This document shows positions 22,417 through 32,710 of a stretch of DNA of 64,000 nt, piece by piece. A model generated the notes under the pieces. That model did no database searches. It saw nothing but the letters and a program-made list of their open reading frames with translations, and had not been told where the DNA came from. Positions within the stretch are counted from its first letter, which is position 1, and each line of letters starts with the position of its first letter. Source of the stretch: Macrophomina tecta (Eukaryota > Ascomycota > Dothideomycetes > Botryosphaeriales > Botryosphaeriaceae); NCBI GenBank assembly GCA_024180945.1, contig JAKSGN010000002.1, forward strand, positions 1,426,001 to 1,490,000, written 5' to 3'. The position numbers were made by a program, and so were the translations under genes.

Positions 22417-23380
22417 AGGGCCTGGCCGGCCGCGCCCTTCTCCAGCCCGCCGCCGCACCCATGTCCCTGTCGCTGACCAGCACGCGCCCTGGCCAGTCGC
22501 CGTGCTGTTGTCGCGCTGGCTGGCCAACCACCCAGCGCCGGCAGCGTTATCGCGAGGGCGAGGATCCCTTGTGGCCCAGCTCCATGAGCGCGCGCCATCG
22601 CGTCGTGCAGGCATGTAAGACCCGCTTGCGTGTGTGCATGTATGCAGCGTCGCTCTCCGTTCTTTGCCTCCAGCACGGCCCCGCATCTGTGCATGCCTCC
22701 AGTCGCATGCGGGAATTCTCCGTTCGCTGGCGTCCCATGCCGGCCGACGATGCTCATCTGGCCGCCGTCTCCAGGGAGTCGCGTGTTCTCTTACTGCTTC
22801 AGTCAGGCCCCTCGTAGGCGCGGCGGCTGACGGTGCTAAGCTTTGCGCTAACGGCTCTTGGGGAAATGCAGGCCTGTCTCCGTGCGCTGCCCTCCGCCTC
22901 CAGGCTGCCCTGCAGCTCCAATCAGAACGACCGGATCCCGACTTCAGACGACAGCGTTCTCACTTGCAGCTTGCATTTTTCGGCACCCTACCGAGCACTT
23001 GGCTGGTCAATTGCGACCTGCTAGCACCTTTGCACGCCTGGTTCCCGTGCTGTGCCCGCATTGACCGGCCACAACCATCCGGAGCTACAGCGGACGGACA
23101 CAGCACCGCAGAACGCATCTCTCCCACAAATCTCCCAATAAAAATCACCTCATTCACTCGATGCCGCCGGTCTGGAGCGTCGACCCGGCTCCACCAGTCA
23201 ATGGGGCCGCCACGTCCAGCCTCGCATGCTTGCGCCGGAGACGTGCGTCGTGCATCTTTGCTTAGACCGAGCAGCCATAGCAAATTCTTCCTTCTCTTGC
23301 CTTGTCCGGCAGCACATACCGCAGCAATCCTTTACGCTCGTATTCGTCTGCTTCACCTCTCATCCGTCAAGCGAAAATTG

Positions 23381-23386
23381 CACGTG
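23381..23386. promoter_or_regulatory. CACGTG box, possible phosphate-regulator site
   Basis: CACGTG within GCACGTGG matches the core bound by the bHLH phosphate regulators Pho4 (yeast) and NUC-1 (Neurospora). It lies about 1.6 kb upstream of the Vtc5-like gene and 1.4 kb upstream of MPP10. A six-base palindrome is expected by chance several times in this window, so support is weak. Confidence 0.2.
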
Positions 23387-24820
23387 GACCCCTTCTACTT
23401 TTCAAATTTTGGCTCCCGAGACCTTCCATGTGCACCATGGCGTCGGATATAGCTCTTTTTTTTCATCTGCTCCGTCCAATAGCTGCTGTGCCGCTTAGCA
23501 AGCGATATTGCAAACGTCGGTGGAGCTCGCGGCAGTATGTCCGAATCCGCGCGCTCTTGTAGGCATCCTCGTTTTGTCGACACTGCGGTGGCGAGCACTC
23601 GCCATCGGCGGCATGCCTGCTGGCGATCCGACAGAAGCTTCTCCGAGGCTGTAAATCGGGCAACTCGCGTCGCCTTGGATAATAATACTTGCCATGCAAC
23701 CTACGCGGCCGCAAGTTTGCGCCGCCGCTAATAGGCCGTCCCTGGTATAGGGCCCGTATGCCGCATGACGATGCTATACATGTGATGCTGCTGATAATAG
23801 AGATGAGGTCGTCGATCCAGCCTGAGTTGCGCTCGACATCGTGTTACCGGTTACCATGTCTGGGGAGTGTGCGAGGTGCGGAGAAAGGGTCGCACACGTT
23901 TCAACTACCACTGATCTCCGCTTCACATTGAGACATTGTTACGCACTTTGTCGATGGCAATACCGTCCCAGCATATGCCTCGCGCAAGCGGGCTCGGCGA
24001 AGCAAAAGCGCATGAGGGGTCCAGGCAATTATCTCCGGTAGTCTCGTCGAAAGGATTAGAAACATACTCGTGCAAATGGACTAATATTTGTCAGTGCTTC
24101 TCCGCAACGGGTCCAACTAGGATTGACCAAATCCGTCTCGTCGGCATATCGCTTCGACGCAAACTTGATTGGATCCGGATACAGCTATGTACATGAAGCC
24201 AAAGCATCCACCTGCCTGTAGACCAGGCTTTTGAAAAAAATGTATCGCGCACATGCTTCGCAGCTGTGCTTACAGCTCAATGCTCACGTTATTCGTCAGC
24301 TGCGGAATCCGGTACCCCACCGAAACAGCTCACTTCAAGTAAGGTGATATTTCACCGTTTAGCGCTTTCAGCGTGTTGCATAGGCATTATGGGGAGCATC
24401 CGGTGCGAACGTGGGTGGTAATAATCCTGGGCTGCATCATTCATCTTTGGGCCGGCGAGTCAGAACGCTCAGGACGAGCACGCCCTTACACGCCGCCCGG
24501 CCATTGGTTCCTGGATCGTGCCGCGGAGCCGGGGGCGTAAGCCGCCCGATAAGGTTGAGATGTGGGACCGCTCTCAAGAAATGCATCGCAGAGTGGACAA
24601 GCAAGCGAGAGGGAGAATGCAAGTACAGGGGGGGGTGGAGGCGGAAGCGGAAGCGGATGTGAGAGTGGAAGTCCGCCATTATCGTGCCCTGCACGATAAG
24701 GTCCTCGGGGCGGAAAGCTTGGCACCGGCAAGAACCACCGAGGACCCCCGGTCCTAAATTTTTCGAGAGAGCAAGCACGACGCTTACACCCGACAATCCA
24801 CGTCTGCCGCGTTCTATACT

Positions 24821-27070
24821 ATGGCAACCCTCTCGTTTTCGCCGACGGGCTCGATATCGTCGCACACGCTGTCAGCCCAGTCTCTGCAACCTCCATCGTC
24901 CTCGGACACGAACTCCGCCGCCGCACAAGCTCTCATCGCCGCTCTCTCCGCCTCGCCGCACGATTTCTTGCAGCCCACGTCCAACCTGCACAATGCCACC
25001 CTGTCGCTTGCCAAATACCTCCTCGACCCCTTGGCTTCCGGAGTGAGCGAAGCCCAGGTCAAGCGCCAGCAAGAGGCACGTAAGAAGAGGAAGCGCGGCG
25101 AAGGCGATTTCGAGTCCGGCCCGGTTTTGCAGCTCAAGAAGGTCCATCTCGATGGTTTCGGCGTGGAGCAGGTCTGGGAACAGTCCAAGAGGGTTCTCGA
25201 TGCCGCAAGAGCCGAGGTGGAGCGCGACCTCCCCGACGTGTTGTCGGAATCCGACGGTGCCTTGACCAATGCCTTCCCCGGCCAGAATGGCGTGAAGATG
25301 GTTCGCTTCGGTGAAGATGGCTTTGAAGTCGGCGACTCAGATGAAGAGGAAGAGAGTGAGCTCGGCGAGGAAGGTGTGGACTGGCAGTATGACGGCGAGG
25401 ATGTCTCTGAGGACGAGGAGGCTGACGAAAAGGAGGAAGGAGAGGAATTTGAGGAAGGATTCCATACGGAGGAGGAAGATGGCTCGGAAATGGAAGACAT
25501 AGACATGGATAGGGATGACTTCGAGGAAGAGGATGCATCGGAAGATGACCAGCCCGCCGAGGAGTACGTTCCCGATCCCCACGGACTTAACGACGGCTTC
25601 TTCTCCATCGATGATTTCAACCGTCAATCCGAGTTCTTAGAGCAACAAGACGTAAGGGGCGAGGATGATGGTGAAGCAAGTGACGAGGAGGAAGTTAACT
25701 GGGGCGAGGATCCCCTCAGCTCAAAATCGCTGGTCGCGAAGGCGTTGCGAAAAGAAGGTGCGGCAAACGGCGACAGCGAAGACGAGGAGGATGGTCCAAC
25801 ATTCGGCAACATGGATCTAAATGCGCCGGAGGGGGCCAGCGACGATGAGGACGATGCGTCTGTCGAAGAGGGCGAAATGGACGGCATGGGCGATATGGGA
25901 AATGCGAACAACATCATGTACAGTGACTTCTTCGCACCGCCAGCAAAAAAAGCCAGCAAGAAGAAGAAGGGCCGTCCGCATCCGCACAACTTTCCCTCCG
26001 CAGATCAGAAAGCTACATCAGCGCCAAACGACGAGGAGGTCGAGAGGACGATGGCCGCTGTTCATCGCGACCTTTTTGAGGAGTCTGATGGAGATGACGA
26101 CGCTTCAGACCTCAGCGATGTTGACCGTGACGACCCTAAGGCACGGAAGTCGACCCATGAGCGTCGTCAAGCAAAACTCGCCGAGGAGATTCGCCGGTTG
26201 GAAGCACAGAATGTTCAGAAGAGGGAGTGGACTTTATCAGGAGAAGCCAGGGCAGCAGACCGTCCCGTCAACTCCTTGCTCGAGGAGGATCTCGATTTTG
26301 AACGCGCCGGCAAGCCCGTCCCCGTCATCACCGCCGAAATCAGTGAAGATATTGAGTCCCTGATCAAGCGCCGCATCATCGCCCGCGAGTTCGACGAAGT
26401 CATCCGTAGGCGGCCCGACGACCTCGCCACCGGCCCGGTCCGCCGTGGCAGGTTCGAGCTGGACAACACTCAGTCGCAGAAGGGCCTGGCGGAAGAGTAT
26501 GAGGAGGAGCATCTGCGCAAGACGGATCCCAACTACGTCGACATCAAGGACGAGAAGCTCAAGAAGGAGCACCGTGAGATTGAGGCGCTGTGGCGCGATG
26601 TCTCGGCCAAGCTCGACGCCCTCAGCAGCTGGCACTACAAGCCCAAGCCCGCCTCGGCAAACCTCGAGATTCGCACCGACGCCGCGGCCATTACCATGGA
26701 GGACGCCAGGCCCACGGCCGCCGGCGATATCGGCGGTGCAAGCATGCTAGCGCCGCAGGAGATGTATAAGCCGGGCGAAGAGAAGACGAAGGGTGAGGTC
26801 GTCACCAAGGGCGGCTTGCCTGTCGCAAGGGAGGAGATGAGCCGCGAAGAGAAGAAGAGCAGGAGGAGGAGGGCTAAGGAGCGTCTGCAGAAGACTGGCG
26901 GACCGGAGAGACAGGAGAGCAAGAAGACCAAAGAGAGGAAGGAGATTGTCAGTGACCTCAAGAAGGGTGGCGTCAAGATCATCAACAAGAAGGGAGAGGT
27001 AACCGATGTTGAAGGCAAGGCTGTCAAGAGCGGGAGAGCGCAGGGTGGCGCGGGTAATTTCAAGCTGTGA
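24821..27070 (+). CDS. MPP10: U3 small nucleolar ribonucleoprotein protein MPP10
   Basis: Core component of the small-subunit processome; with Imp3 and Imp4 it ties U3 snoRNA to the pre-rRNA for 18S maturation in the nucleolus. It is a single exon of 749 aa, the usual size. The start follows a clean leader at CTATACTATGG. The N-terminus is helical; long Asp/Glu runs occupy about 165-260 and 275-360. Family segments include DGFFSIDDFNRQSE, NNIMYSDFF, THERRQAKLAEEIRRLE, KREWTLSGEA, RPVNSLLEEDLDFER and VPVITAEISEDIESLIKRRI. The C-terminal half has ALWRDVSAKLDALSSWHYKPK and the conserved LAPQEMY motif, then a Lys/Arg-rich tail. The gene looks intact. Confidence 0.93.
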   Translation: MATLSFSPTGSISSHTLSAQSLQPPSSSDTNSAAAQALIAALSASPHDFLQPTSNLHNATLSLAKYLLDPLASGVSEAQVKRQQEARKKRKRGEGDFESGPVLQLKKVHLDGFGVEQVWEQSKRVLDAARAEVERDLPDVLSESDGALTNAFPGQNGVKMVRFGEDGFEVGDSDEEEESELGEEGVDWQYDGEDVSEDEEADEKEEGEEFEEGFHTEEEDGSEMEDIDMDRDDFEEEDASEDDQPAEEYVPDPHGLNDGFFSIDDFNRQSEFLEQQDVRGEDDGEASDEEEVNWGEDPLSSKSLVAKALRKEGAANGDSEDEEDGPTFGNMDLNAPEGASDDEDDASVEEGEMDGMGDMGNANNIMYSDFFAPPAKKASKKKKGRPHPHNFPSADQKATSAPNDEEVERTMAAVHRDLFEESDGDDDASDLSDVDRDDPKARKSTHERRQAKLAEEIRRLEAQNVQKREWTLSGEARAADRPVNSLLEEDLDFERAGKPVPVITAEISEDIESLIKRRIIAREFDEVIRRRPDDLATGPVRRGRFELDNTQSQKGLAEEYEEEHLRKTDPNYVDIKDEKLKKEHREIEALWRDVSAKLDALSSWHYKPKPASANLEIRTDAAAITMEDARPTAAGDIGGASMLAPQEMYKPGEEKTKGEVVTKGGLPVAREEMSREEKKSRRRRAKERLQKTGGPERQESKKTKERKEIVSDLKKGGVKIINKKGEVTDVEGKAVKSGRAQGGAGNFKL

Positions 27071-27652
27071 GCATCGTCATGGCGGCGTAGGGGTCGGTCG
27101 ATTGGTTTTGTATTTAGGTATTCTGCTCCGCGAGCCAGAATTGTCGAGAGTCTGGTTTATCGCTTTCACATGATCATACGGTCTCCTTACAGGCAACGTC
27201 GTGAAATGGCATATGTACAGAGCTTTCCCGCAAAAAACCGCAGTTATATAGAACTCATGTTTCGACATGTCCAGATCTCTATCAGGTCGTTCGACAGCAC
27301 AACCTCATCATTTCCCAATCACCCAATATCGCCTTTCAAACACAAAGTCGGATAGAGGTTGTGTGCCTGCAGCCTGAAATTATCTTAGCCTTCCTTTCTT
27401 CGCACGGCCTTGCCCTTGAAAGCCAAGTCCAATGCCTTAGAGTGTCAGCAAAAGTAGGCAGTTAGATCACGGGGTACACGCTCGATTACAGAAATTTCTT
27501 CGATGTTTGGTGTTGAGTAGTGAATCTCAACGGATAATAAAATCACAACATAAAAAGAAAAATCAACTTCTCAATAGCTCAGAATCTGACCCGGAATCAT
27601 GAGCAAACTCTGTAAATTCGTGTTCAGTCAGGACCGCCGCAGTTTATGCTGC
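27071..27652. other. spacer downstream of MPP10
   Basis: AT-richer than the flanking gene. It is the 3' region of MPP10 and of the converging J-domain frame. No further gene was seen. Confidence 0.5.
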
Positions 27653-28405
27653 TTAGAAGTTGAAATGCCTTGGAAGACCAATCTCATTGTATCACCTTCT
27701 CGCCATCGGATCACCAAGCATCGCAACTGCAGCGTTCAGGACTCTCACCCTAGCCCCAGCATCCTCCTTATCGTCCAAGTTCTTGTCCGGATGATGCTGT
27801 AGTGCCGCCCGATGGCAAGCCCTGTGGGTTGCAGCGTCGTCTGATTCGAGCTTCTTCAGGGCGAGAATCTTGTAGAGGCCGAAGGTGGTCTTGGCTAACT
27901 GCAGGAAGTCAGGAGGCTCTTTTTTAGGTTGGCTTCGAAGCTGCTGGCGCTAGGCCTGGGGACGGGCGTGCGACTGCTGCTCGTAGTGAGCGCGCTGAAG
28001 CTGACACTGTTCCTGCTTAAACAGTTGTTGCTGCTTCCAGCCCCTGCAGCTCCCCTTTTTCTGCGAGTGAGCTTGCTTTTGGGACCAGGTGTCCTGTCTC
28101 TTTCCTTCAGCATCGCTGTGGAGCGCTTCCTCAAGTTTCTGGGGAATTATTTTCAACCGTCCAGTCTTGATCCAGTTCTAGGCAAAGTACAGCAACAGGC
28201 GCACGAGTAGACAGCGCAACACGTAAAACACAGACGCCAAGGACTTGTTCCAGTCCCGTGATGATTCATCTTGCTGCGCTTCTGTTAGTTGTGGGCGAGA
28301 TTGATCGGTGTTATTGGGCTCGTTCTGAGCGGTCCTCGGGCTGGGATCAGGCTTTGGTTGCGGGTGCGAGTTGTGCATGCTGGGTGTATTTTGTACTGGA
28401 AGCAT
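27653..28405 (-). pseudogene. broken J-domain (DnaJ) membrane protein gene
   Basis: One minus-strand frame from an ATG at 28405 to a TAA at 27653 reads as a coherent 250-codon protein apart from three in-frame stops: TAG at 28178-28180, TAG at 27950-27952 and TGA at 27692-27694. The N-terminal part is Pro/Gln-rich and precedes a hydrophobic helix, SVFYVLRCLLVRLLLYF. A Gln/Lys-rich coil runs without change of character across the second stop. A J-domain follows, with GLYKIL, HRAALQHHPDKN (the diagnostic HPD) and VAMLGDPMARR. Its usual Arg-x-x-Tyr ending continues as YNEIG after the third stop. All three stops are one C-to-T change away from CAG, CAG and CGA. The J-domain lies at the C-terminus behind the helix, unlike classical DnaJ. 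An intron could in principle hide the first stop, but I found no clean set for all three. Confidence 0.58.
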
Positions 28406-30239
28406 CGAGAAGAGTGATTTGTTGGCATGTCAGTTGCTTGGTAGGTAAAAATCGGTACTGGTGAAAGTATTGTTCTAGTATAAAGAACACTGTGTTTCCA
28501 GCATTCAAAGTTGCTCTTCGGGCTCTCGAATAAATGCTTTTTGTCCCTAAACACACTCCGCACAGCCAGCCCGAAGGTGTAAGATTTTCAGCATGAAGCG
28601 AAGGACCTGGTGAACTAAGCGTCGAGTCTATCATTCCTTGGATGTTAGAGCAGCATGATGACAAGCTGAAAGCGAAGCAAATTGATCCTTCTAGCCGGCT
28701 ACTAGAAGATGAAGGCTGCGCAGGGGAAAGTCTGGTGTCTTCATAGATATGATTATTTGTATGTGAACAAGTATGGAGTCCCTCCCGCTACACTGACTCT
28801 TGGCAAAATGGGCTTGAACAACACTGCACATAGTTTGTCATCACGAAGGAATCACCCGAAGGGATGTGTTTAAGCCAGCTGTAGGTTTACGTCTGGCTAA
28901 TGGCTTCAACTACCTACATCTGTCCATTTTATTCTCTATTCCTGCAAGCGGAAGAATGGACATTGCATGTCTCTGTGAGATTAACTTAGCCGGAGCCATG
29001 GCCCGTCCCGTTAGTCTTCTTTTTAAGCGAGATACCCTTGCACTTCTGCACCCTTACCACAGAGCTACAACTACCCACGGCCTGCTGGAGACAGGCTCTA
29101 ATTTTGATGGCGGAAGTACCCGGTAATTACTGCACGCGGTAGTCGGAGTGTGGCAAGTAAAAATTTCAGCTCCGCAACGCGTATTGATGGTGGTTGTTCC
29201 TTGTGTCAGGGGTCAGCCACAGGCGGCGCCTCCCTCTGTGCTCAGCCGCTTTTTGAATGTTTTAGGTAAGTGCGGCTGAGATCTGGTACGATAGCCGCAG
29301 GGCTATCTTCTCCATGCAGAAAATGGTCGCGTGCTCAGTTGGCTAAGCGGTCCGCCCCACGCCGTGAGGACGCCGAAGCAATTCAGCTACCAGTGCTCAG
29401 AAGAAGCACGCTTCAGTAGTCGCTGACAACCCTCGGCACAAATACTGCAACAGAGACCTCTTATCAGTCTGCAACAATGACTTGAATCCGGCCTAAGTCA
29501 GGGTTATTGACGGCAATCTTGAAGCCTTTGAATTCGAGCCGAGCACACACCCAGCAGGGGCACAGGCTAAGACATCGGGCCCGGTCCGAACATACGGCCC
29601 GGGCCCAGAACTACGCATTCCCATAGCAAGGGCCACCAAGGCTAAGAGCTTAGCCTTAATGTGGCGCCACAAACACCGCCTCATACTCCCTGTTTCCATG
29701 CGTTCCAGCTCGGCAGCTACTGGCGTCCTTCGGCCTCCCCGGCGGTCCTTCCTCACCACGCTCAGTCCATCGGCGAGCTCCGTGTAGCTGCAAATTATGC
29801 TTTGATCGTGTTTTCACCAAGGAACTGAGCCATAGAGCTCTCCCTGGGCTTATCAGAACTTGTTCCAGACTTTCATGCACCTATTGTATGTACATCGCCT
29901 GCGAGGAAACCACGGCAGGGTGGCCAACACCCGACATCTTCATCGAAGAACATGAGCTTAGGCCAATCTTAGCTTCAACTCTCCAGCCTATTCAAGCCAC
30001 CATTTTGTAGCTCACGGAGATGCGTAAGCCACACTCCCTCAAAGATTCGGAAAAAGCCGTCAAAAGAAAGACGTTGCTAGAGTTCTACTCCCCGCGTTAC
30101 ACTTAAAGCATTGGTCCGTTGCGTAGACGCATCTGCCTCGCTCACTTCTGACATCGTCGCTCCTTGTATTGGCTTCCGCCCATTTTGACTGTCGTTCATC
30201 CTGTTCTCTGATTCTTCTATTCATGTCTACTGAGTCATA
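28406..30239. other. intergenic, possible relic DNA, no gene seen
   Basis: This 1.8 kb is upstream of both the broken J-domain gene and the MFS transporter. It contains no convincing frame. A stretch near 29336 vaguely resembles a tRNA D-arm but has no matching T-arm. The last 300 bases are probably the transporter promoter. Confidence 0.45.
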
Positions 30240-32082
30240 ATGCCTGACTCCAAGTCTCTTGCGGCTCCTGAGCTCTTTTCCCTATCCGCAACTTCATCAA
30301 CCACGGATGTATCTTCCACTACAGGGCCTCTGAACGAGAAACACCGCGATGAGGAATCCGGCGAGTTTCAGAACAACTACTCTGATTCGAATCTGGTCCG
30401 TTCAATCTTAGACCCCTTTTCTCATCTTTTCAAGAGGGATGATGTACTGACACCCCCCGGAAAGGTCACTTGGGATGGCCCTGATGACCCTGAGAACCCC
30501 AGAAACTGGAGCAAACCCCGGAAATGGGCCGTGAGTTAAACCGCGCACACTCCACCGCTTCGGAATCTCACCAGCACCAGGTTACTATCGTCGTCTCCGC
30601 CTTCGCCTTCATCTCGCCACTCTCCTCCTCTATGGCTGCCCCAGCATTGGATCGTATCGGCAAAGACCTCCACATTCCTCATGGCTTCCAGCTTCAAATC
30701 GTTCTTTCCATTTTCCTTCTGGCATACTCTTTCGGCGCTTTTGTGTTGTCTCCCTGCTCGGAGATCTGGGGGCGGTCGCGGATCATTCGCATCGGTAATG
30801 CTCTGTTCGTCGTATTCAATACCGCCTGCGGTTTCGCTCAAACCCGAGCGCAGATTACAGCTTTCCGTTTCATATCGGGATTCGGTGGAAGCGCGATGCT
30901 CGGTGTAAGTTGCCTTGCGTGCCTCTTCTTGTTACAGATTATTAACGGGTACCAGATGGGTGCTGGCGTTCTCTCTGACTGTTGGCACCCGACCGAGCGT
31001 GGTCGAGGATTCAGTATCTACCAGCTCGCACCTGTTCTTGGTCCAGCACTTGGTCCCATCGGTAAGCCCCTGCAACCATTTGCCGAGCACAGAAACTTAC
31101 TTGTGACAGCTGGTGGCTTCATCTCTCAGTATACTACATGGAGGTGGACATTTTGGTCGATCACGACCTTGAACGTCTGTATCCAAGCCATCGGCCTGTT
31201 GATCCTGCGTGAGACATACGCACCCCGAATCCTCCTCCTCAAGGCTCGCAAACTTCGCGCACACACCAAAAACCAAAACCTTCGTACTGAGTGGGAGCGT
31301 GAGGACCGTACTTTGCCCAAGCTTCTCCGCATCTCCTTGACCCGGCCTTGGCGCCTCTTGGGAACCCAGCCCATTGTCCAGCTTTTAGCTCTCTACCAAG
31401 CTTACAACTATGGCATGTTGTATCTCTTGATCTCCAGCTTCCCAACGCTGTGGGAAGGCCGGTACGGCATGCCGAAAGGTGTTGCCAGCCTGAACTACAT
31501 ATCCCTGGCCGTCGGGTCGCTCATCGGTGCTCAACTCTGCGGCCCCCTGATGGATCTCATCTACAAGCGGCTCAAGCAGCGCTACAGCTGTCCTGATGAC
31601 AGTTCGGCGCCTCCGGAATTTCGCATACCGCTCATGATTCCGGCATCGGTGATTAGCCCATGCGGTATATTTCTGTACGCTTGGTCTGCTGAAATGAAAG
31701 CTTTCTGGCTCGTTCCAAATGTGAGTCACCCTGTACAGTGAACTCCCTGTATCTTAGCATTGACGATGTCTAACGGAGCTGAATCCAGATTGGTGCTGCG
31801 CTTTTTGCTTGCGGTAGCATGATTTCGTACCAGTGCGTCCAAACATACATTGTTGATTGCTACGGCCAGTACTCTGCTTCTGCTTCTGCCGCATCAGCGT
31901 TCTTGCGCTCTCTCGGCGCATTCGGGTTTCCACTTTTCGTCCCCTATTTGTTCAGTTCCTTGGGTTACGGCGTCGGTGGAAGTGTCTTGGGAGCGGTTGC
32001 AGTGGTCCTCGGCATTCCTGCTCCTCTGATTTTCTGGAAATACGGAAGTACCATTCGAGCTTGGAGTCCGTTCGACGGTTGA
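30240..32082 (+). CDS. MFS transporter, DHA1-type drug:H+ antiporter
   Basis: Plasma-membrane proton antiporter of the 12-helix fungal multidrug group; the substrate is unknown. Five exons, 30240-30530, 30581-30904, 30956-31061, 31110-31720 and 31789-32082, total 1626 nt and give 541 aa. About 97 cytosolic residues precede helix 1 and end in the typical WDGPDDPENPRNWSKPRKW. Helices follow at VTIVVSAFAFISPLSSSM, QIVLSIFLLAYSFGAFVLSP and others. The loop 2-3 motif is SEIWGRSRIIRIG. The antiporter motif C is APVLGPALGPIAGGF across intron 3. The central loop has ETYAPRILLLKARKLR, also typical. The ending PLIFWKYGSTIRAWSPF is normal. Intron 2 has two usable acceptors (30937 and 30955); both preserve the frame. 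It has no secondary-metabolite backbone gene beside it, so a role in general efflux is as likely as metabolite export. Confidence 0.9.
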
Positions 32083-32710
32083 ACAAAAGTTTCTCTTCCT
32101 GTATCTGTAGCCTGGCGTGTGGTGTTGGGTTTCTATACTCTGAACTTTGGTTAGCATCGGCCCATGAAGCCTGCAAGGGGTCCACACCGACGGGAAAGAC
32201 AAGGGTCAGTGTGCTATACACGGCTCACATTGCGGTCTCACTGCATCAAGTCAACACCTTGCTGTCCTATCAACCCGAAAGCGTGGAAGCTACGTTGGCT
32301 CCGGATCGTGTTTGAGACGCTGATCTCGGACGGCAATCCTGCGCCTCCCGTCACGCACGTGGGTGGCTCAATGGCGCCAGCGAAAGAGTTACGCGATAGA
32401 AACCCTCGACGCAATTGCACGGGCGACTAGCGTTACCCAGGCCAAGTCATTGCGAACATCACGCCTTATTTAGGCTCTACCCCACACGCCGCGTTCTACC
32501 GCTGCCTCAGTAAACCCATTTGTTGCGCTGGCATTTAAATTCCAGCGAAAACTACTTCGGAGGTATTCACGGCTTCGTTGATACTGCTGAGTGTGCTGTG
32601 GCCCTCTGCCGCCACCCCTGCATTCGGCCATCACGTCAGTCTGAGAGTAGAGGTCTCACTTGCCAAGAGGGGCCGAAGGGCTCACCCACACAACGCATTC
32701 GGCCTTCAAC
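32083..32710. other. spacer between the MFS transporter and the DUF1752 gene
   Basis: 3' region of the transporter and promoter of the DUF1752 gene. It contains GCACGTGGG at 32355-32363, a match to the CACGTG family of bHLH sites. No gene was seen. Confidence 0.45.

Larger units (their letters stand above)
21803..24820. other. 3 kb divergent intergenic region
   Basis: Shared upstream region of the Vtc5-like gene (-) and MPP10 (+). It holds a (CTG)10 repeat, several long but unconvincing overlapping frames on both strands in GC-rich DNA, and a GCACGTGG box at 23380-23387. I recognise no gene. Confidence 0.45.

Noticed and set aside
22634..23452. 272-codon plus-strand open frame upstream of MPP10
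   Set aside because: Cys/Arg/Ser-rich translation with no domain, heavily overlapped by other frames, and no splice or start context.
29336..29400. tRNA-like stretch (CTCAGTTGGCTAAGCGGTC)
   Set aside because: There is a D-arm resemblance only; no T-arm GGTTCRA sequence and no acceptor-stem pairing could be found.
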